Counted from the first letter of the stretch, positions 14,084 through 22,612 are shown. The stretch: 29,008 nucleotides of DNA from WJLY01 sp964399265 (GCA_964399265.1 CAYNQF010000024.1:1-29008); one strand, 5' to 3'. Program-made: numbers and translations. Notes: generated by a model from the letters alone, not told the origin.

Positions 14084-15934
14084 ATGAGCACGCGCTACCG
14101 CGTCCACGTGTTGGTCGTTGTTGCGGCTGCACTTGTCATGTCGTCGGCGGCCGGAGCGTTCGCGGCCGATAGAGTCGTCCTGGGTGAGGTCTTCGCCGGC
14201 CTCGGCTGACCCTACTGCCCCTCCGCGGTCGCGGGGGTCGAGGACGGCAGGGCATTCTACGGTGAGGACTCCTTCGTCCCGATCGTCTGGTACACGAACG
14301 GCGACTACTACTTCGCAGGCGCCGGCACCAGGGCAGACCTTTACGGCGTCAGCGGCATCCCCCACACTTTCTTCGACGGATACGACGACGTTCTCGGCGG
14401 CACGTCGAGCGGGTCGATGTTCTCCACGTTCAGTCCGATCATCGCCGGCCACCTCGCCGACCCGAGTCCTATCTCACTGGAAGCGGTCTACAGGTGGCAC
14501 GACGCCGCGTCGGGGACACTGTTCGTCCACATCGACGTCGACCAGACCGTGACGACAACGAGCAACACGGTGCACTTCGTGCTGTGCGAGGACGGCAAGG
14601 GCAACCTGCCCAACCTGGCCCGGGCCGTGCTCGCCGACCAGTCGTTCACGCTGACCACTCCGGGAGAGAGCATGGATATAGAGCGCACGTTCACGCTCGA
14701 CCCGAGCTGGAACAAGGACGTCATGAAGTACATCGTGATCGTCCAGTCTCACAGCGGGAACCTGGAGGTGCTGCAGTCCGTGTGCGCGAGGCCGGGACAG
14801 GGCATCTACGTGACCCCCAGCGACAACCTGGTGGCGAGCGGGAACCCGGGCGGCCCGTACGACCCTACTGAGATCGAGTACTCGGTGGAGAACGTGGGGC
14901 CGGCGCCGGTCGACTACGAGGTGACGGTCGACCAGCCGTGGGTAGATGTCCTGAATGGGTCGGGAACGATACCCGGCGAGAGTACGGCCAACGTCACCGT
15001 CCAGCTGAACATGCTCTCCGAAGCGCTGGGAACGGGGTTCCACGTGGCGACGGTCTCGTTCCAGAACGCGGACAATCACATCGGGGACGTGTCGCGCCAG
15101 GTCTCGGTGAGGATCGGAGAGCCGGACCTCGTCTACACGGAGGACTTCGAGGACAACCCGTTCTGGAGCGGACAGCTGCTGTGGCAGCGCGGTGCGCCTC
15201 AAGGGGCCGGAGGATCGAGCGGCTACCCCGATCCCGCGACCGCGCACAGCGGCACGAGCGTATACGGCTACAACCTGAGCGGCGACTACGAGAACAGCCT
15301 CGCCGAGAAGAACCTGTCCAGCCAGCCTTTCGACTGCTCAGAGCTTCACGGCACAACGCTCAAGTTCTGGCGGTGGCTCGGCGTCGACGACCCCCAGCAC
15401 GACCATGCATACATCAGGGCCAGCACGAACTTCCTGAGCTGGTACACGGTGTGGGAGAACTCGAAGGCCGTGACCGACAGCGCGTGGACGCAGGTCGAGA
15501 TCGACATCTCGTCGATAGCGGATGGGCAGTCGACCGTGTATCTCCGATGGGTGATGGGTCAGACCGACGGCACCGGCCGCTTCTGCGGATGGAACATAGA
15601 CGACGTCCAGATATACGGGTTCCAGGAGGCCCAGTCCGACGCCGGCGAGGCGCCGGCCAGGCACCGCCCGTTGACGGTCCACCCCAACCCGTTCAACCCG
15701 ACAACGACCGTCACCTACGTCGTCCCTGAGCCGAGGCATGTGAGGCTGTCGGTGCACGACGTATCTGGACGGCTGGTTCGCGTCCTTGTTGACCGGGCCG
15801 TGCCGGCCGGAGACAGGCAGGCCGTGTGGGATGGGAGAGCCGACGACGGAACACCGGTGGCCACAGGCGTCTACTTCTGTCGGTACGACGACGGCGTGGA
15901 GATGAGGACGATCAGAATGGTCCTGCTCAAGTAG
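14084..15934 (+). CDS. Candidate secreted selenoprotein: thioredoxin/Omp28-like, Sec at codon 42, type IX sorting tail
   Basis: 616 codons with one in-frame TGA at 14207-14209 (residue 42). ATG 14084 follows a strong AGGAGG. The signal peptide covers residues 1-28 (VHVLVVVAAALVMSSAAGAFA). The mature N-terminus reads VVLGEVFAGLG-[TGA]-PYCP, the place where Omp28-type thioredoxin-fold proteins have a CxxC (pattern like EEFTG..C..CP), giving Sec-Pro-Tyr-Cys. A thioredoxin-like cis-Pro motif follows (YGVSGIPHTFFDG). Then come an Ig-like segment (about 240-345), a MAM-like jelly-roll segment (about 345-520) and a FlgD-like type A sorting domain (533-616; HPNPFNPTTTVTY, ending MVLLK). Coding character is continuous across the TGA. 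A thiol/selenol oxidoreductase exported across the outer membrane is inferred. A nonsense mutation or sequencing error is the alternative. Without readthrough, callers would start at ATG 14417 and lose signal peptide and active site. Confidence 0.78.
14215..14250 (+). promoter_or_regulatory. Candidate bacterial SECIS hairpin
   Basis: Immediately after the TGA, lower stem CTGCC/GGCAG (14215-14219 with 14246-14250) stacks on an upper stem of 7 pairs including one G.U (14220-14226 with 14231-14237), capped by the tetraloop GGTC (14227-14230). There is an 8-base bulge on the 3' side. The apical loop begins 17 bases after the TGA; in E. coli fdhF, as I recall it, the GGU of the loop begins 18 bases after. 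A G in the first two loop positions and a 4-16 bp upper stem are the known bacterial SECIS criteria. Confidence 0.65.
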
Positions 15935-15937
15935 GAC

Positions 15938-15983
15938 GCCTCGACAGATCGTGAACCTCAGCCTCGACAGGTCGCGAGTCTCA
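15938..15983. repeat. Tandem 23-bp duplication
   Basis: Two immediately adjacent 23-bp copies (15938-15960, 15961-15983) are identical at 19 of 23 positions, each beginning gcctcgacag. They fill the gap between the converging selenoprotein-candidate and menA genes, and the second copy includes the menA stop codon. No hairpin terminator was found in this gap. Confidence 0.55.
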
Positions 15984-16898
15984 GAGGGGCCTGTTCAGGA
16001 AGATGCCGAGCGCGAACAGGACGCTGAAGGCGCCGTGTGCGGCGACCGTGAGCGCACACGCGCCGGGTGGCCTCATGCCCAGAAGCTCCCGCTTCCTCAG
16101 AGCCGAGAGGGCCATCCACGCGATGGGAGCGGTCGCGAGAGCGAGCAGGCTGGACGCGGGCAGGACGCCGGCGACCGCCAGCCAGATCGTCGCTCCGTAT
16201 ACGCCCGCGAACAACACGTGGCAGACGGCCGAGGTCGCGCGGGCGCCGAACGACACCACGAGCGTCCTCTTCCCCACGCTGCTGTCGGGTCGCACGTCGG
16301 GGAATCCGTTCACGGTGAGCACGAGGGCTATCAAGAGGGCGATCGGCACAGAGGCCGCAGCAGCAGCCGCGTCCAGTACACCAGTCTGAACGTAGCAGGC
16401 GCCCACGACCGGCAGCGGCCCGAACGCCACGGCCACGGACAATTCCCCGGCGCCGTACCCCCTGTAGCCGAGCTGGAGGGGCCTTTCGCTGTACGCCCAT
16501 CCGATCGCGATGCCGGCCAGGCCCAAGGCGAGCACGACGTTGCCCGGCGTGACCGCGTTCAGATAGACGCCCAGGAGCCCGCCGGCTGCGAGGCAGGCCA
16601 GAGCGGCGCCCGCCACCGCGTGAGGACTCAGGAGCCCCTCCTGAATGACTCCGCTTCCGCCATTGAAAGGCGTGCGCGTCGGGTTGGCGGCGTCCGCGCC
16701 GCTCAGGTGGTCACCGTGTTCGTTCAGGAGATTGGCGCCGGCGTGCAGGAGCATTGCCCCGAAAAGCGCCGCCGCGAAGTGCCCCGACGCGAGGGTCCGG
16801 ATGCGAAGGTGCGCAACGGCGGTGCCGACGATGACGGGCAGGGCCGAGGCGGTCAGGAAAGAGGCCCTGACCACGCGCAGCCACACGAGCGGTCTCAA
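15981..16898 (-). CDS. menA: 1,4-dihydroxy-2-naphthoate polyprenyltransferase MenA
   Basis: 305 aa integral membrane prenyltransferase of the UbiA superfamily. It attaches the polyprenyl chain to 1,4-dihydroxy-2-naphthoate, giving demethylmenaquinone. The first Asp-rich motif is NLLNEHGDHLSGAD (56-69) followed by NPTRTPFNGGSGVI, typical of MenA. The second is NGFPDVRPDSSVGKRTL (D201, D205). GWAYSERPLQLGYRGYGAGE lies between them. About eight to nine hydrophobic helices are visible. The start is TTG 16898, 7 bases after GGAG. It is the last gene of the cytochrome operon, so quinone synthesis is genetically tied to quinol-oxidising cytochromes. Other UbiA enzymes are possible but fit less well. 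Confidence 0.88.
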   Translation of the reverse strand: MRPLVWLRVVRASFLTASALPVIVGTAVAHLRIRTLASGHFAAALFGAMLLHAGANLLNEHGDHLSGADAANPTRTPFNGGSGVIQEGLLSPHAVAGAALACLAAGGLLGVYLNAVTPGNVVLALGLAGIAIGWAYSERPLQLGYRGYGAGELSVAVAFGPLPVVGACYVQTGVLDAAAAAASVPIALLIALVLTVNGFPDVRPDSSVGKRTLVVSFGARATSAVCHVLFAGVYGATIWLAVAGVLPASSLLALATAPIAWMALSALRKRELLGMRPPGACALTVAAHGAFSVLFALGIFLNRPL

Positions 16899-16929
16899 AG
16901 ACCTGCTCCGGGAGAAGACGGCACGGCGG

Positions 16930-17142
16930 CTAAGTCCTGCCCCATACCACGCTCCACACCCACACGAGCAGTCCGACCGCGATCAGCAAGATGCCACCGC
17001 TCATGCAGAGCGTGAGCACGATGGGGACCTTGATGAAGATGATCACGGAGAAGATGAGCACGCCGACCACCTCCGCCGTGATGCCGCATCGCACCACTCG
17101 GGCGTAGGTCGACTCAGAAGGTCTGCGTCTCAGGACGCTCAT
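16930..17142 (-). CDS. Small two-helix membrane protein in a cytochrome operon
   Basis: 70 aa. It has a basic N-terminus (MSVLRRRPSESTYARVVRCG) and then two hydrophobic segments, about 21-40 (ITAEVVGVLIFSVIIFIKV) and 46-67 (MSGGILLIAVGLLVWVWSVVW). Not recognised as a named family. The ATG is one base after the stop of the tetraheme cytochrome (TGA-T-ATG), so it is translationally coupled. It could be a small accessory or assembly subunit of the quinol-cytochrome complex; that role is inferred from position only. Confidence 0.75.
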   Translation of the reverse strand: MSVLRRRPSESTYARVVRCGITAEVVGVLIFSVIIFIKVPIVLTLCMSGGILLIAVGLLVWVWSVVWGRT

Positions 17143-17143
17143 A

Positions 17144-17716
17144 TCACTCGTCCAGTTTGTGAGCCGCGCCGTGGCAGTCGAGACACGACACCTTGCCGCT
17201 CTCGATGTCGCTCATGACCGACTTGTGGAGTGGTGACTCACGGAAGTTCTCCGTCTTCCCATGGCACTCGAGGCAGATGCTCACGTCGTAGCCGCCCTTG
17301 ATGGTCATCGTGTCGGGAATGTCACCCAGGTAGTGCACCCTGACGTCGTGGATCCCGCGCAGCTTCGCGTCGATGTACCCGGCGAGTCCCGGCTTCGTGT
17401 GGCAGACGTAACAGGCCTTCTCCCTGTCTGAACGCCCGCCGCGGTAGTGTGCCGAGGCCAGGGCCTCCCGGCCGTCCATGATCAGACTCTCGCCGTACGG
17501 CTGCATCTCGTGACACGACAGGCAGAAGGACGTCTTGCGCATGGACGTGTCGGCGTACGCCAGCATGCCGAGCAGCCAGACGCCGGGCAGCACGAACATC
17601 ACAACGAACGCGAACAGCCGCCGCGCCAGCGTGGCTCTCGTCCGCATCGAGGAGCGCAGCGCCAGGAGCGGGACGAGCACCACGATGGCGCCCACCGCGA
17701 GGATCCACTGCACCAT
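17144..17716 (-). CDS. Membrane-anchored tetraheme cytochrome c (NapC/NirT-like)
   Basis: 190 aa. Two N-terminal hydrophobic helices (about 3-21 and 34-54) precede a periplasmic domain with four CxxCH haem sites: CLSCH (65), CYVCH (102), CLECH (148) and CLDCH (178). 'FCLSCHEMQPYGESL' resembles NapC/NrfH-type quinol dehydrogenases, which oxidise menaquinol and pass electrons to periplasmic partners. NapC proteins usually have one helix, so the extra one is unusual. The ATG shares one base with the stop of the upstream monoheme cytochrome gene (TGATG). Conserved His residues (H90, H164) could be distal haem ligands. The terminal oxidoreductase partner is not in the window. Confidence 0.88.
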   Translation of the reverse strand: MVQWILAVGAIVVLVPLLALRSSMRTRATLARRLFAFVVMFVLPGVWLLGMLAYADTSMRKTSFCLSCHEMQPYGESLIMDGREALASAHYRGGRSDREKACYVCHTKPGLAGYIDAKLRGIHDVRVHYLGDIPDTMTIKGGYDVSICLECHGKTENFRESPLHKSVMSDIESGKVSCLDCHGAAHKLDE

Positions 17717-18279
17717 CAACGGTCCCCCTCGCCCTCGACGGGCGCGTCGGTACTCTGCGGGTCGTCCTGCGGCACGACGGTAGAGCTGTCGGCACGTGTG
17801 GACAACAACCACTCCACGAGAGCCGCCCAGTCCTCGTCGCTCCCCTTGAAGCTGGTCACGTGCTTCTCCCCGTCGATCTCGACGCGGTCGACGAGGTACT
17901 CCCTGAGCAGCGCCGCAGTCCACATGGCGGGCAGGACCGAGAGGTCGGGCGGTCCGGGCGCGGGCTCGTCGAGGTCGGGCGCGGGCTCGGGCTTCCAACC
18001 TTCGGGTGCCTCGCCCACGCCGAGCGCGTATGCCGTGTGGCACAGCGAGCAGCTCTGGCCGATGAAGACCCGACGTCCCGCACGAGCGGCCGACGTGTCC
18101 GCGGGGGCGGAACCCGAGGGCGCTTCGGCCAGAGACACTCCCGTCGCCGGAGGAGCACCCGGCGAACCGGCCTGGGCCGCGCTCTCAGGCGAATCCGAGC
18201 CCTCGGACACTGCCCGGGCGGACGGCACCAGGAGGAGCATCACCGCGCAGAGAGCAATGGCCGCTGCAGTGAATCTCAT
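17716..18279 (-). CDS. Secreted monoheme c-type cytochrome
   Basis: 187 aa. The signal peptide covers about 1-23 (MRFTAAAIALCAVMLLLVPSARA). A Ser/Ala/Pro-rich linker (24-65) precedes a class I cytochrome c-like domain with a single haem site CSLCH (77-81) and a candidate axial Met at M119 (LPAMWTA). The segment GSDEDWAALVEWLLS resembles the C-terminal helix of small cytochromes. ATG 18279 follows GGGAGG at about 11 bases; the extension to 18375 runs through the promoter and is rejected. It is the first gene of a four-gene operon with the tetraheme cytochrome, a small membrane protein and menA, and probably acts as the soluble or tethered electron acceptor. Confidence 0.82.
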   Translation of the reverse strand: MRFTAAAIALCAVMLLLVPSARAVSEGSDSPESAAQAGSPGAPPATGVSLAEAPSGSAPADTSAARAGRRVFIGQSCSLCHTAYALGVGEAPEGWKPEPAPDLDEPAPGPPDLSVLPAMWTAALLREYLVDRVEIDGEKHVTSFKGSDEDWAALVEWLLSTRADSSTVVPQDDPQSTDAPVEGEGDR

Positions 18280-18302
18280 GTTCGTGAATACCTCCCATCT
18301 CA

Positions 18303-18331
18303 AGTCTACAGCGAGACGCGCCCCGGGGCAA
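18303..18331 (-). promoter_or_regulatory. Sigma-70-type promoter of the cytochrome-menA operon
   Basis: Minus-strand TTGCCC (18326-18331), 17-base spacer, TAGACT (18303-18308) preceded by TG. The -35 lies inside the hairpin at 18318-18349. The predicted transcript starts about 15 bases before the ATG, leaving GGGAGG in a very short leader. Confidence 0.6.
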
Positions 18332-18349
18332 CGGCCTTGCCGGGGGCGC
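18318..18349 (-). terminator. GC-rich hairpin between the DUF5916 gene and the cytochrome operon
   Basis: GCGCCCC (18318-18324) pairs with GGGGCGC (18343-18349), and an inner GGCAA/TTGCC helix extends it. It follows the DUF5916 gene but has no T-run on the minus strand and overlaps the next promoter's -35. It could be a terminator for the upstream gene or a regulatory palindrome. Confidence 0.45.
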
Positions 18350-18430
18350 GCTTGTTCGCACGGTTCTTGGTGCAACCCGGCGGGCCCGGCGCCCGGGCGC
18401 CGGACTCCGGTGCTCGAGTATCTCCCGACC

Positions 18431-20659
18431 CTAGAGCACCAGGGCGTATCCGATCTTCGCGAAGACCGTCCAGTGCGTGCGCGTGAGGTCGATGTTCCGA
18501 TCTCCGGCGCGTGAGTCGGAGTAGCCCAGAAAGAACACGGTCTGCGGGTTGATCTTGTATGAGAAGAGCAGCTGGCTCCCCAGCCCCTCGTACAACGGCT
18601 CCATGGCGGGGTCGCCGTATGCGTCCGGGTTGAAGTCGTATCGCACGTTCTGGAGTATCGCGCGGACGAACGCCCGCGAGTTGAACTGGTACACGCTCTT
18701 CAGGTAAGACACGTTGGCGGTGTAGAGACGTCCCGCGTCGACGTCGAAGCGCTGGTACGTGTGCGTGAGGTCGACACTCAGGCGTCTTCCGAGCTTGGCC
18801 TCCACCGTAGGCGACACCGTGAACCTCCGCCCGGTCTGCACGTTTGAGTAGTCGATGTACTCCCCGTAGCTGCCAGAGGCCATCAGATACAGCGAACCGG
18901 TCGGCCAGTAGCCGGCGTCGTAGCTCACCTTCCAGACGTCAAACTCCCCGCCCGCGTACGTGTCGGTCCCGAAGAACCCGTTGAGGTCCGCGAACGACTC
19001 CTTCCGACCGGTGTAGTTCGCCCAGAAGCTGTACCCCTTGGAACGGAGATCACCCTCCTCCGTCTCTCCGTACTCGTACGCGGAGCCGAAGTTGAGCATC
19101 GTCCACCAGCTCTCCGCGCCCGCCTGCCACGTATGGCCGAAGCCCACCTCGGCGTCCGAGTAACCGACCTCAGGGAAGAAGTCGAGGTCCGTCCGGAAGT
19201 CCCGGCCGATCTTCTCGTAGTTGGCGTAGACGTCCAGGCCACTCGTGTAGTTCCCCAGTTCGACGGTGTACGCCTGGTCAGAGAACTCGTCCTCGGGTTG
19301 TTCAAACTCGGATGCGATCGCCTGCGGGTACTTCGTGGTGGTCGTCGACGCTACGATCTCAAGCTGTGCGGAGTCGGTGAACCACAGGTCGGCGGCGGCG
19401 CCCATCGCCGCGTTGTGGTACTCGTCGCCCTCACGCCCGTTGTAAAAGAGCGTCGCCGACGACTGGCTTCCAATGTCTCGTCTGTACCGCAGCACGGTCG
19501 CCGTCGACTCCATGTCGAGCGATGCCTCCCTGGATTCCTCACTGCTCGGGAAGATGACGTTCGTCACGGCGTCGCGCGCCACGATGGCTCCGAAACCGTT
19601 TCCGCCCTCCTTCCCCGTCAGCTTGGCGCCCCATACCGGGTCGGCTATCGACCTCGAGTAGTAGAAGTCGAACATGCCGGCCCCCTCCAGGAAGAACGGT
19701 CTCTTCTCCTCGTACTGGAGCGCGTACCGGGTGTTGACGTCGAGCTGGATCGCGTCCGCCTCAACCTGGGAGAAGTCCGGGTTCATGGCCGCCGCCAATA
19801 CAATGTTGGGAGTCACGCCCCATCTGGCGGTCACCCCGAGATCATACTCGTCCTCGGGGTCGAGGAAGTCGGGCGACGTGTAGCTCTCGCGGTGCTGCGA
19901 CCTGATCGCCGAGAAGGTCGGGTCGATCTCGAGGTTGCGGCCCGGCGTGGCTCCCGCGAACCCGATGAGCCTCTGCATCTGGCAGTAGTAGCAGTTGTTG
20001 TCTCGGTCCCTCGCGTAGAGTCCTATGTGGTGCCGCACGTCTCTCGGGTAACTGCGCACCGCGTCGACGCCCCAGATCTGCTCACCGTCGGAACGTTGGA
20101 ACCGCAGCGTGCTGAACGGTATGGCCATCTCGACCGAGTACCCCCAGTCGAAGATGCGGCCGGCGGAATCCCAGATGCCGTCCCACGAGTTGCCGTCGCC
20201 GTGGACACCGTTGGCCGTGTCACCCTGTATCCCGAGAGGGTTGCAGGCGAACTCGAAGCCTCCCTGCTGGTCGTTGTACGTGTCGATGCCTATGACCACC
20301 CACTCGTCGTCCCACATCCTGTCGCGGTCGCACATCCGCGCACGGATCTTCGAGGGGTCCGGGTCGTGCGCGCGGAACGCGACGTAGAAGTAGTCCTCGT
20401 CGTACGCAAGGAGCATCTCCGTCTGCACCGGGGCCGGCACGTTCTCGCCGGGACGGACCTCGGTGTTCACCCCCATCACCAGCGCGTCGTCCCATGCGGC
20501 CTCATCAAGGACGCCGTCGATGATGATGCGCGACGACGCGAATGGAACGCGGAAGGGTGTGTCGTAACGCCTGTCGTCCGCCCGCAGAACGCACGCACAC
20601 GCCAGCAGCAAGAGCGCGGCCAGCAACGGCGCCACACGCCTCTTCGCCGAGGTCTTCAT
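18431..20659 (-). CDS. CBM9-like plus DUF5916 outer-membrane beta-barrel protein
   Basis: 742 aa. The signal peptide covers about 1-27 (VAPLLAALLLLACACVLRA). Residues about 35-235 are a CBM9-like beta-sandwich (RIIIDGVLDEAAWDDA; DDEWVVIGIDTYND; YSVEMAIPFSTLRF). Residues about 255-742 are a DUF5916 domain (LGVTARWGVTPNIVLAAAMNPDFSQVEADAIQLDVN; EEKRPFFLEGAGMFDFYYSR), rich in alternating amphipathic strands and ending in an aromatic-containing strand (WTVFAKIGYALVL), as expected for an outer-membrane barrel. The family is common in Bacteroidota-related and Gemmatimonadota-related lineages. Its transport or binding role is unproven. ATG 20659 follows GAGGGG. It looks monocistronic. Confidence 0.88.
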   Translation of the reverse strand: MKTSAKRRVAPLLAALLLLACACVLRADDRRYDTPFRVPFASSRIIIDGVLDEAAWDDALVMGVNTEVRPGENVPAPVQTEMLLAYDEDYFYVAFRAHDPDPSKIRARMCDRDRMWDDEWVVIGIDTYNDQQGGFEFACNPLGIQGDTANGVHGDGNSWDGIWDSAGRIFDWGYSVEMAIPFSTLRFQRSDGEQIWGVDAVRSYPRDVRHHIGLYARDRDNNCYYCQMQRLIGFAGATPGRNLEIDPTFSAIRSQHRESYTSPDFLDPEDEYDLGVTARWGVTPNIVLAAAMNPDFSQVEADAIQLDVNTRYALQYEEKRPFFLEGAGMFDFYYSRSIADPVWGAKLTGKEGGNGFGAIVARDAVTNVIFPSSEESREASLDMESTATVLRYRRDIGSQSSATLFYNGREGDEYHNAAMGAAADLWFTDSAQLEIVASTTTTKYPQAIASEFEQPEDEFSDQAYTVELGNYTSGLDVYANYEKIGRDFRTDLDFFPEVGYSDAEVGFGHTWQAGAESWWTMLNFGSAYEYGETEEGDLRSKGYSFWANYTGRKESFADLNGFFGTDTYAGGEFDVWKVSYDAGYWPTGSLYLMASGSYGEYIDYSNVQTGRRFTVSPTVEAKLGRRLSVDLTHTYQRFDVDAGRLYTANVSYLKSVYQFNSRAFVRAILQNVRYDFNPDAYGDPAMEPLYEGLGSQLLFSYKINPQTVFFLGYSDSRAGDRNIDLTRTHWTVFAKIGYALVL

Positions 20660-20811
20660 GGCCCCTCACAGGTTTGGTCCGAATGTCCAATGGGACAGGC
20701 GGTGGCGGAGCTTGCCTGATGCTCAGGAGTTTCGACACCGGCGGGTGATGGGTGGTTGAGCGTCAGTTGGGTTCACTCGGGAGGGCGCGCGTGATCTAGC
20801 GGAGCGAGACC

Positions 20812-22611
20812 TCACTCCGGCAGCAGGTAGCTCATCCCCCACGTGCCGGGCCCGGCGTGCGCTCCGACCACGCACCCGAGTTCGAACGTCATCACGTCGT
20901 CGCAGCCCAGCCGGGGGGCAAGAGACGACTCGGCCCAGTCCACGATGCCCGGGCGGCCGGCGTGAACGACCGCCAGCGTGTCGATCTTGCGCCCGTCGAG
21001 GTCGGCCTCGGCCATCTCCGAGAGGCGCGACATAACGCCTCGGTCCCCCACCGCCCTTCCCACTGGCGAGATCCGGCCGTCCGTGATGGTGAGCAGAGGC
21101 TTCATGTGCGTGATCTTTCCCACGAGCGCCTTGGCCCGCCCTATGCGTCCGCCCCGGACGAGGTAGTCCAGCGAGCCGACCGTGAAGTAGACGCGCGCGC
21201 GGCGCTTCAGGTCCTCGGCCATGTCGCCGAGTTCGGAGATCCCCGCACCGTGTTCCGCGGCCCTCGCGAGTTCGAGCACCACGAGCCCGAGCGGCGCCGA
21301 CGTCAGCATCGAGTCGACTACCCGGACCGTTCCCCCGGTCGTCCGTGAGGCGGCGTTCAGCGCAGACGCGACCGTCCCGCTCATCCCGGAGGATATGTGG
21401 ACAGAGAGAACGTCGTGCCCTCCTCGGGTCAGTTCCTCGTAGATCCCGAGGAACACCTCCGGACTCGGCTGCGTCGTGGTCGGCACGCCGGTATGACGGT
21501 CAAGACGGGAGTAGAACTCGTCCCTCGTGATGTCGACACCGTCGCGGTACGCTTCGAGCCCGAGACAGACGGCGAGGGGAACTACCGACACGTTCATGCG
21601 CTCGGCCGTTTCGTGCGGAAGGTCGGCGGTGGAGTCGGTGACGACGCGCACGCCGCCGAGCCGCGGCGCCGCGTGCGCCCGTATGAACTCCCTGTGCTGC
21701 CGCCGCATGTCGTCGACCTTCGTGCCGGTCAGATCGCCGAGCCGGCCGGCCTCGGACATGACGCCGTCGGGATCGTTGGTGTGGATGTGGACGCGCGCCA
21801 GGCCGTTTCCGCCGATCACGGTGAGAGAGCCACCGAGCCCCACGAGCCGCACCTTGATGTCGGCGGGGTCCACGGACGGGCCTTCGACGATGAACTCGGT
21901 GCAGTAGCGATACTTGAGATCGCGCTCCTTCATCGGGGCCATCGGAGCCGCGGACGGATGCGGCACGTGGCTGAGAACATCGCCGATCTCGTCGCCGTCG
22001 ACGAGTCTCGCCACCCCCTCCAGGAAGTCGACGAACCCCTCTCCTCCCGCATCAACGACTCCAGCGTCCTTGAGGACCGGAAGGAGTTCGGGCGTTCCGG
22101 CCAGCGACTCCGCGGCGGCCGCCCTCATGTGGCGAAGCAGCGCCCGGAGATCGGTCTCCCCGTCGGCGACGCGCAGCCTCGCCGCCTCAGAGGTGGCCCG
22201 GAGCACCGTGAGCACCGTGCCCTCGACCGGATTCGTCATCGCCGCGTAGGCGCCCTCAACCGCCGCAGAGAACGCGCGGGACAGCCCAGGCGCGTACAGC
22301 CTGTCGACGCCCTGGATCTCCCTCGCGAAGCCGCGCAGGAACTGGGCCAGGATGATCCCCGCGTTTCCGCGCGCGCCCAAGAGGACCGAACGTGACAGTG
22401 CGGAGGCGACCTCTCCCAGCGGGCGCTCGCGGACCTCGTTCACCGCGTGAGCGGCCGCCTTGAGCGTCATCGTGAGGTTCGTCCCCGTGTCCCCGTCGGG
22501 GACCGGGAACACGTTGATGTCGTTGAGGTGGACGCGCTGGGCGGCCACCCACTGACTGCCCGCGATGATCGCTCGTGCGAAGCGCGGCCCGTCGAGGAAG
22601 TCGATCGCCAC
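20812..22611 (-). CDS. Fused DAK2-DegV protein (fatty acid kinase-like, FakA-FakB fusion)
   Basis: 599 aa. Residues about 5-200 are a DAK2 nucleotide-binding domain with the Mg-ATP motif NVFPVPDGDTGTNL (33-46) and LLGARGNAGIILAQFLRG (78-93). A linking domain follows. From about 310 to the end is a DegV/EDD lipid-binding fold with VRVVTDSTADLP, TTQPSPEVF, SVHISSGMSGT and VDSMLTSAPLG. In Firmicutes, FakA phosphorylates fatty acids held by FakB (DegV); here both halves are in one chain, so self-contained acyl phosphate formation is inferred. GTG 22611 begins one base after the rubrerythrin stop, with GAGG inside that gene's end. The extension to 22695 overlaps rubrerythrin and is rejected. Confidence 0.88.
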   Translation of the reverse strand: MAIDFLDGPRFARAIIAGSQWVAAQRVHLNDINVFPVPDGDTGTNLTMTLKAAAHAVNEVRERPLGEVASALSRSVLLGARGNAGIILAQFLRGFAREIQGVDRLYAPGLSRAFSAAVEGAYAAMTNPVEGTVLTVLRATSEAARLRVADGETDLRALLRHMRAAAAESLAGTPELLPVLKDAGVVDAGGEGFVDFLEGVARLVDGDEIGDVLSHVPHPSAAPMAPMKERDLKYRYCTEFIVEGPSVDPADIKVRLVGLGGSLTVIGGNGLARVHIHTNDPDGVMSEAGRLGDLTGTKVDDMRRQHREFIRAHAAPRLGGVRVVTDSTADLPHETAERMNVSVVPLAVCLGLEAYRDGVDITRDEFYSRLDRHTGVPTTTQPSPEVFLGIYEELTRGGHDVLSVHISSGMSGTVASALNAASRTTGGTVRVVDSMLTSAPLGLVVLELARAAEHGAGISELGDMAEDLKRRARVYFTVGSLDYLVRGGRIGRAKALVGKITHMKPLLTITDGRISPVGRAVGDRGVMSRLSEMAEADLDGRKIDTLAVVHAGRPGIVDWAESSLAPRLGCDDVMTFELGCVVGAHAGPGTWGMSYLLPE

Positions 22612-22612
22612 C

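Noticed and set aside
14417..15934. A separate 505-aa gene starting at ATG 14417
   Set aside because: The same frame is open and clearly coding back to the TGA at 14207, and signal peptide, ribosome-binding site and redox motif all lie upstream. A start at 14417 has no good Shine-Dalgarno and would cut the thioredoxin-like domain.
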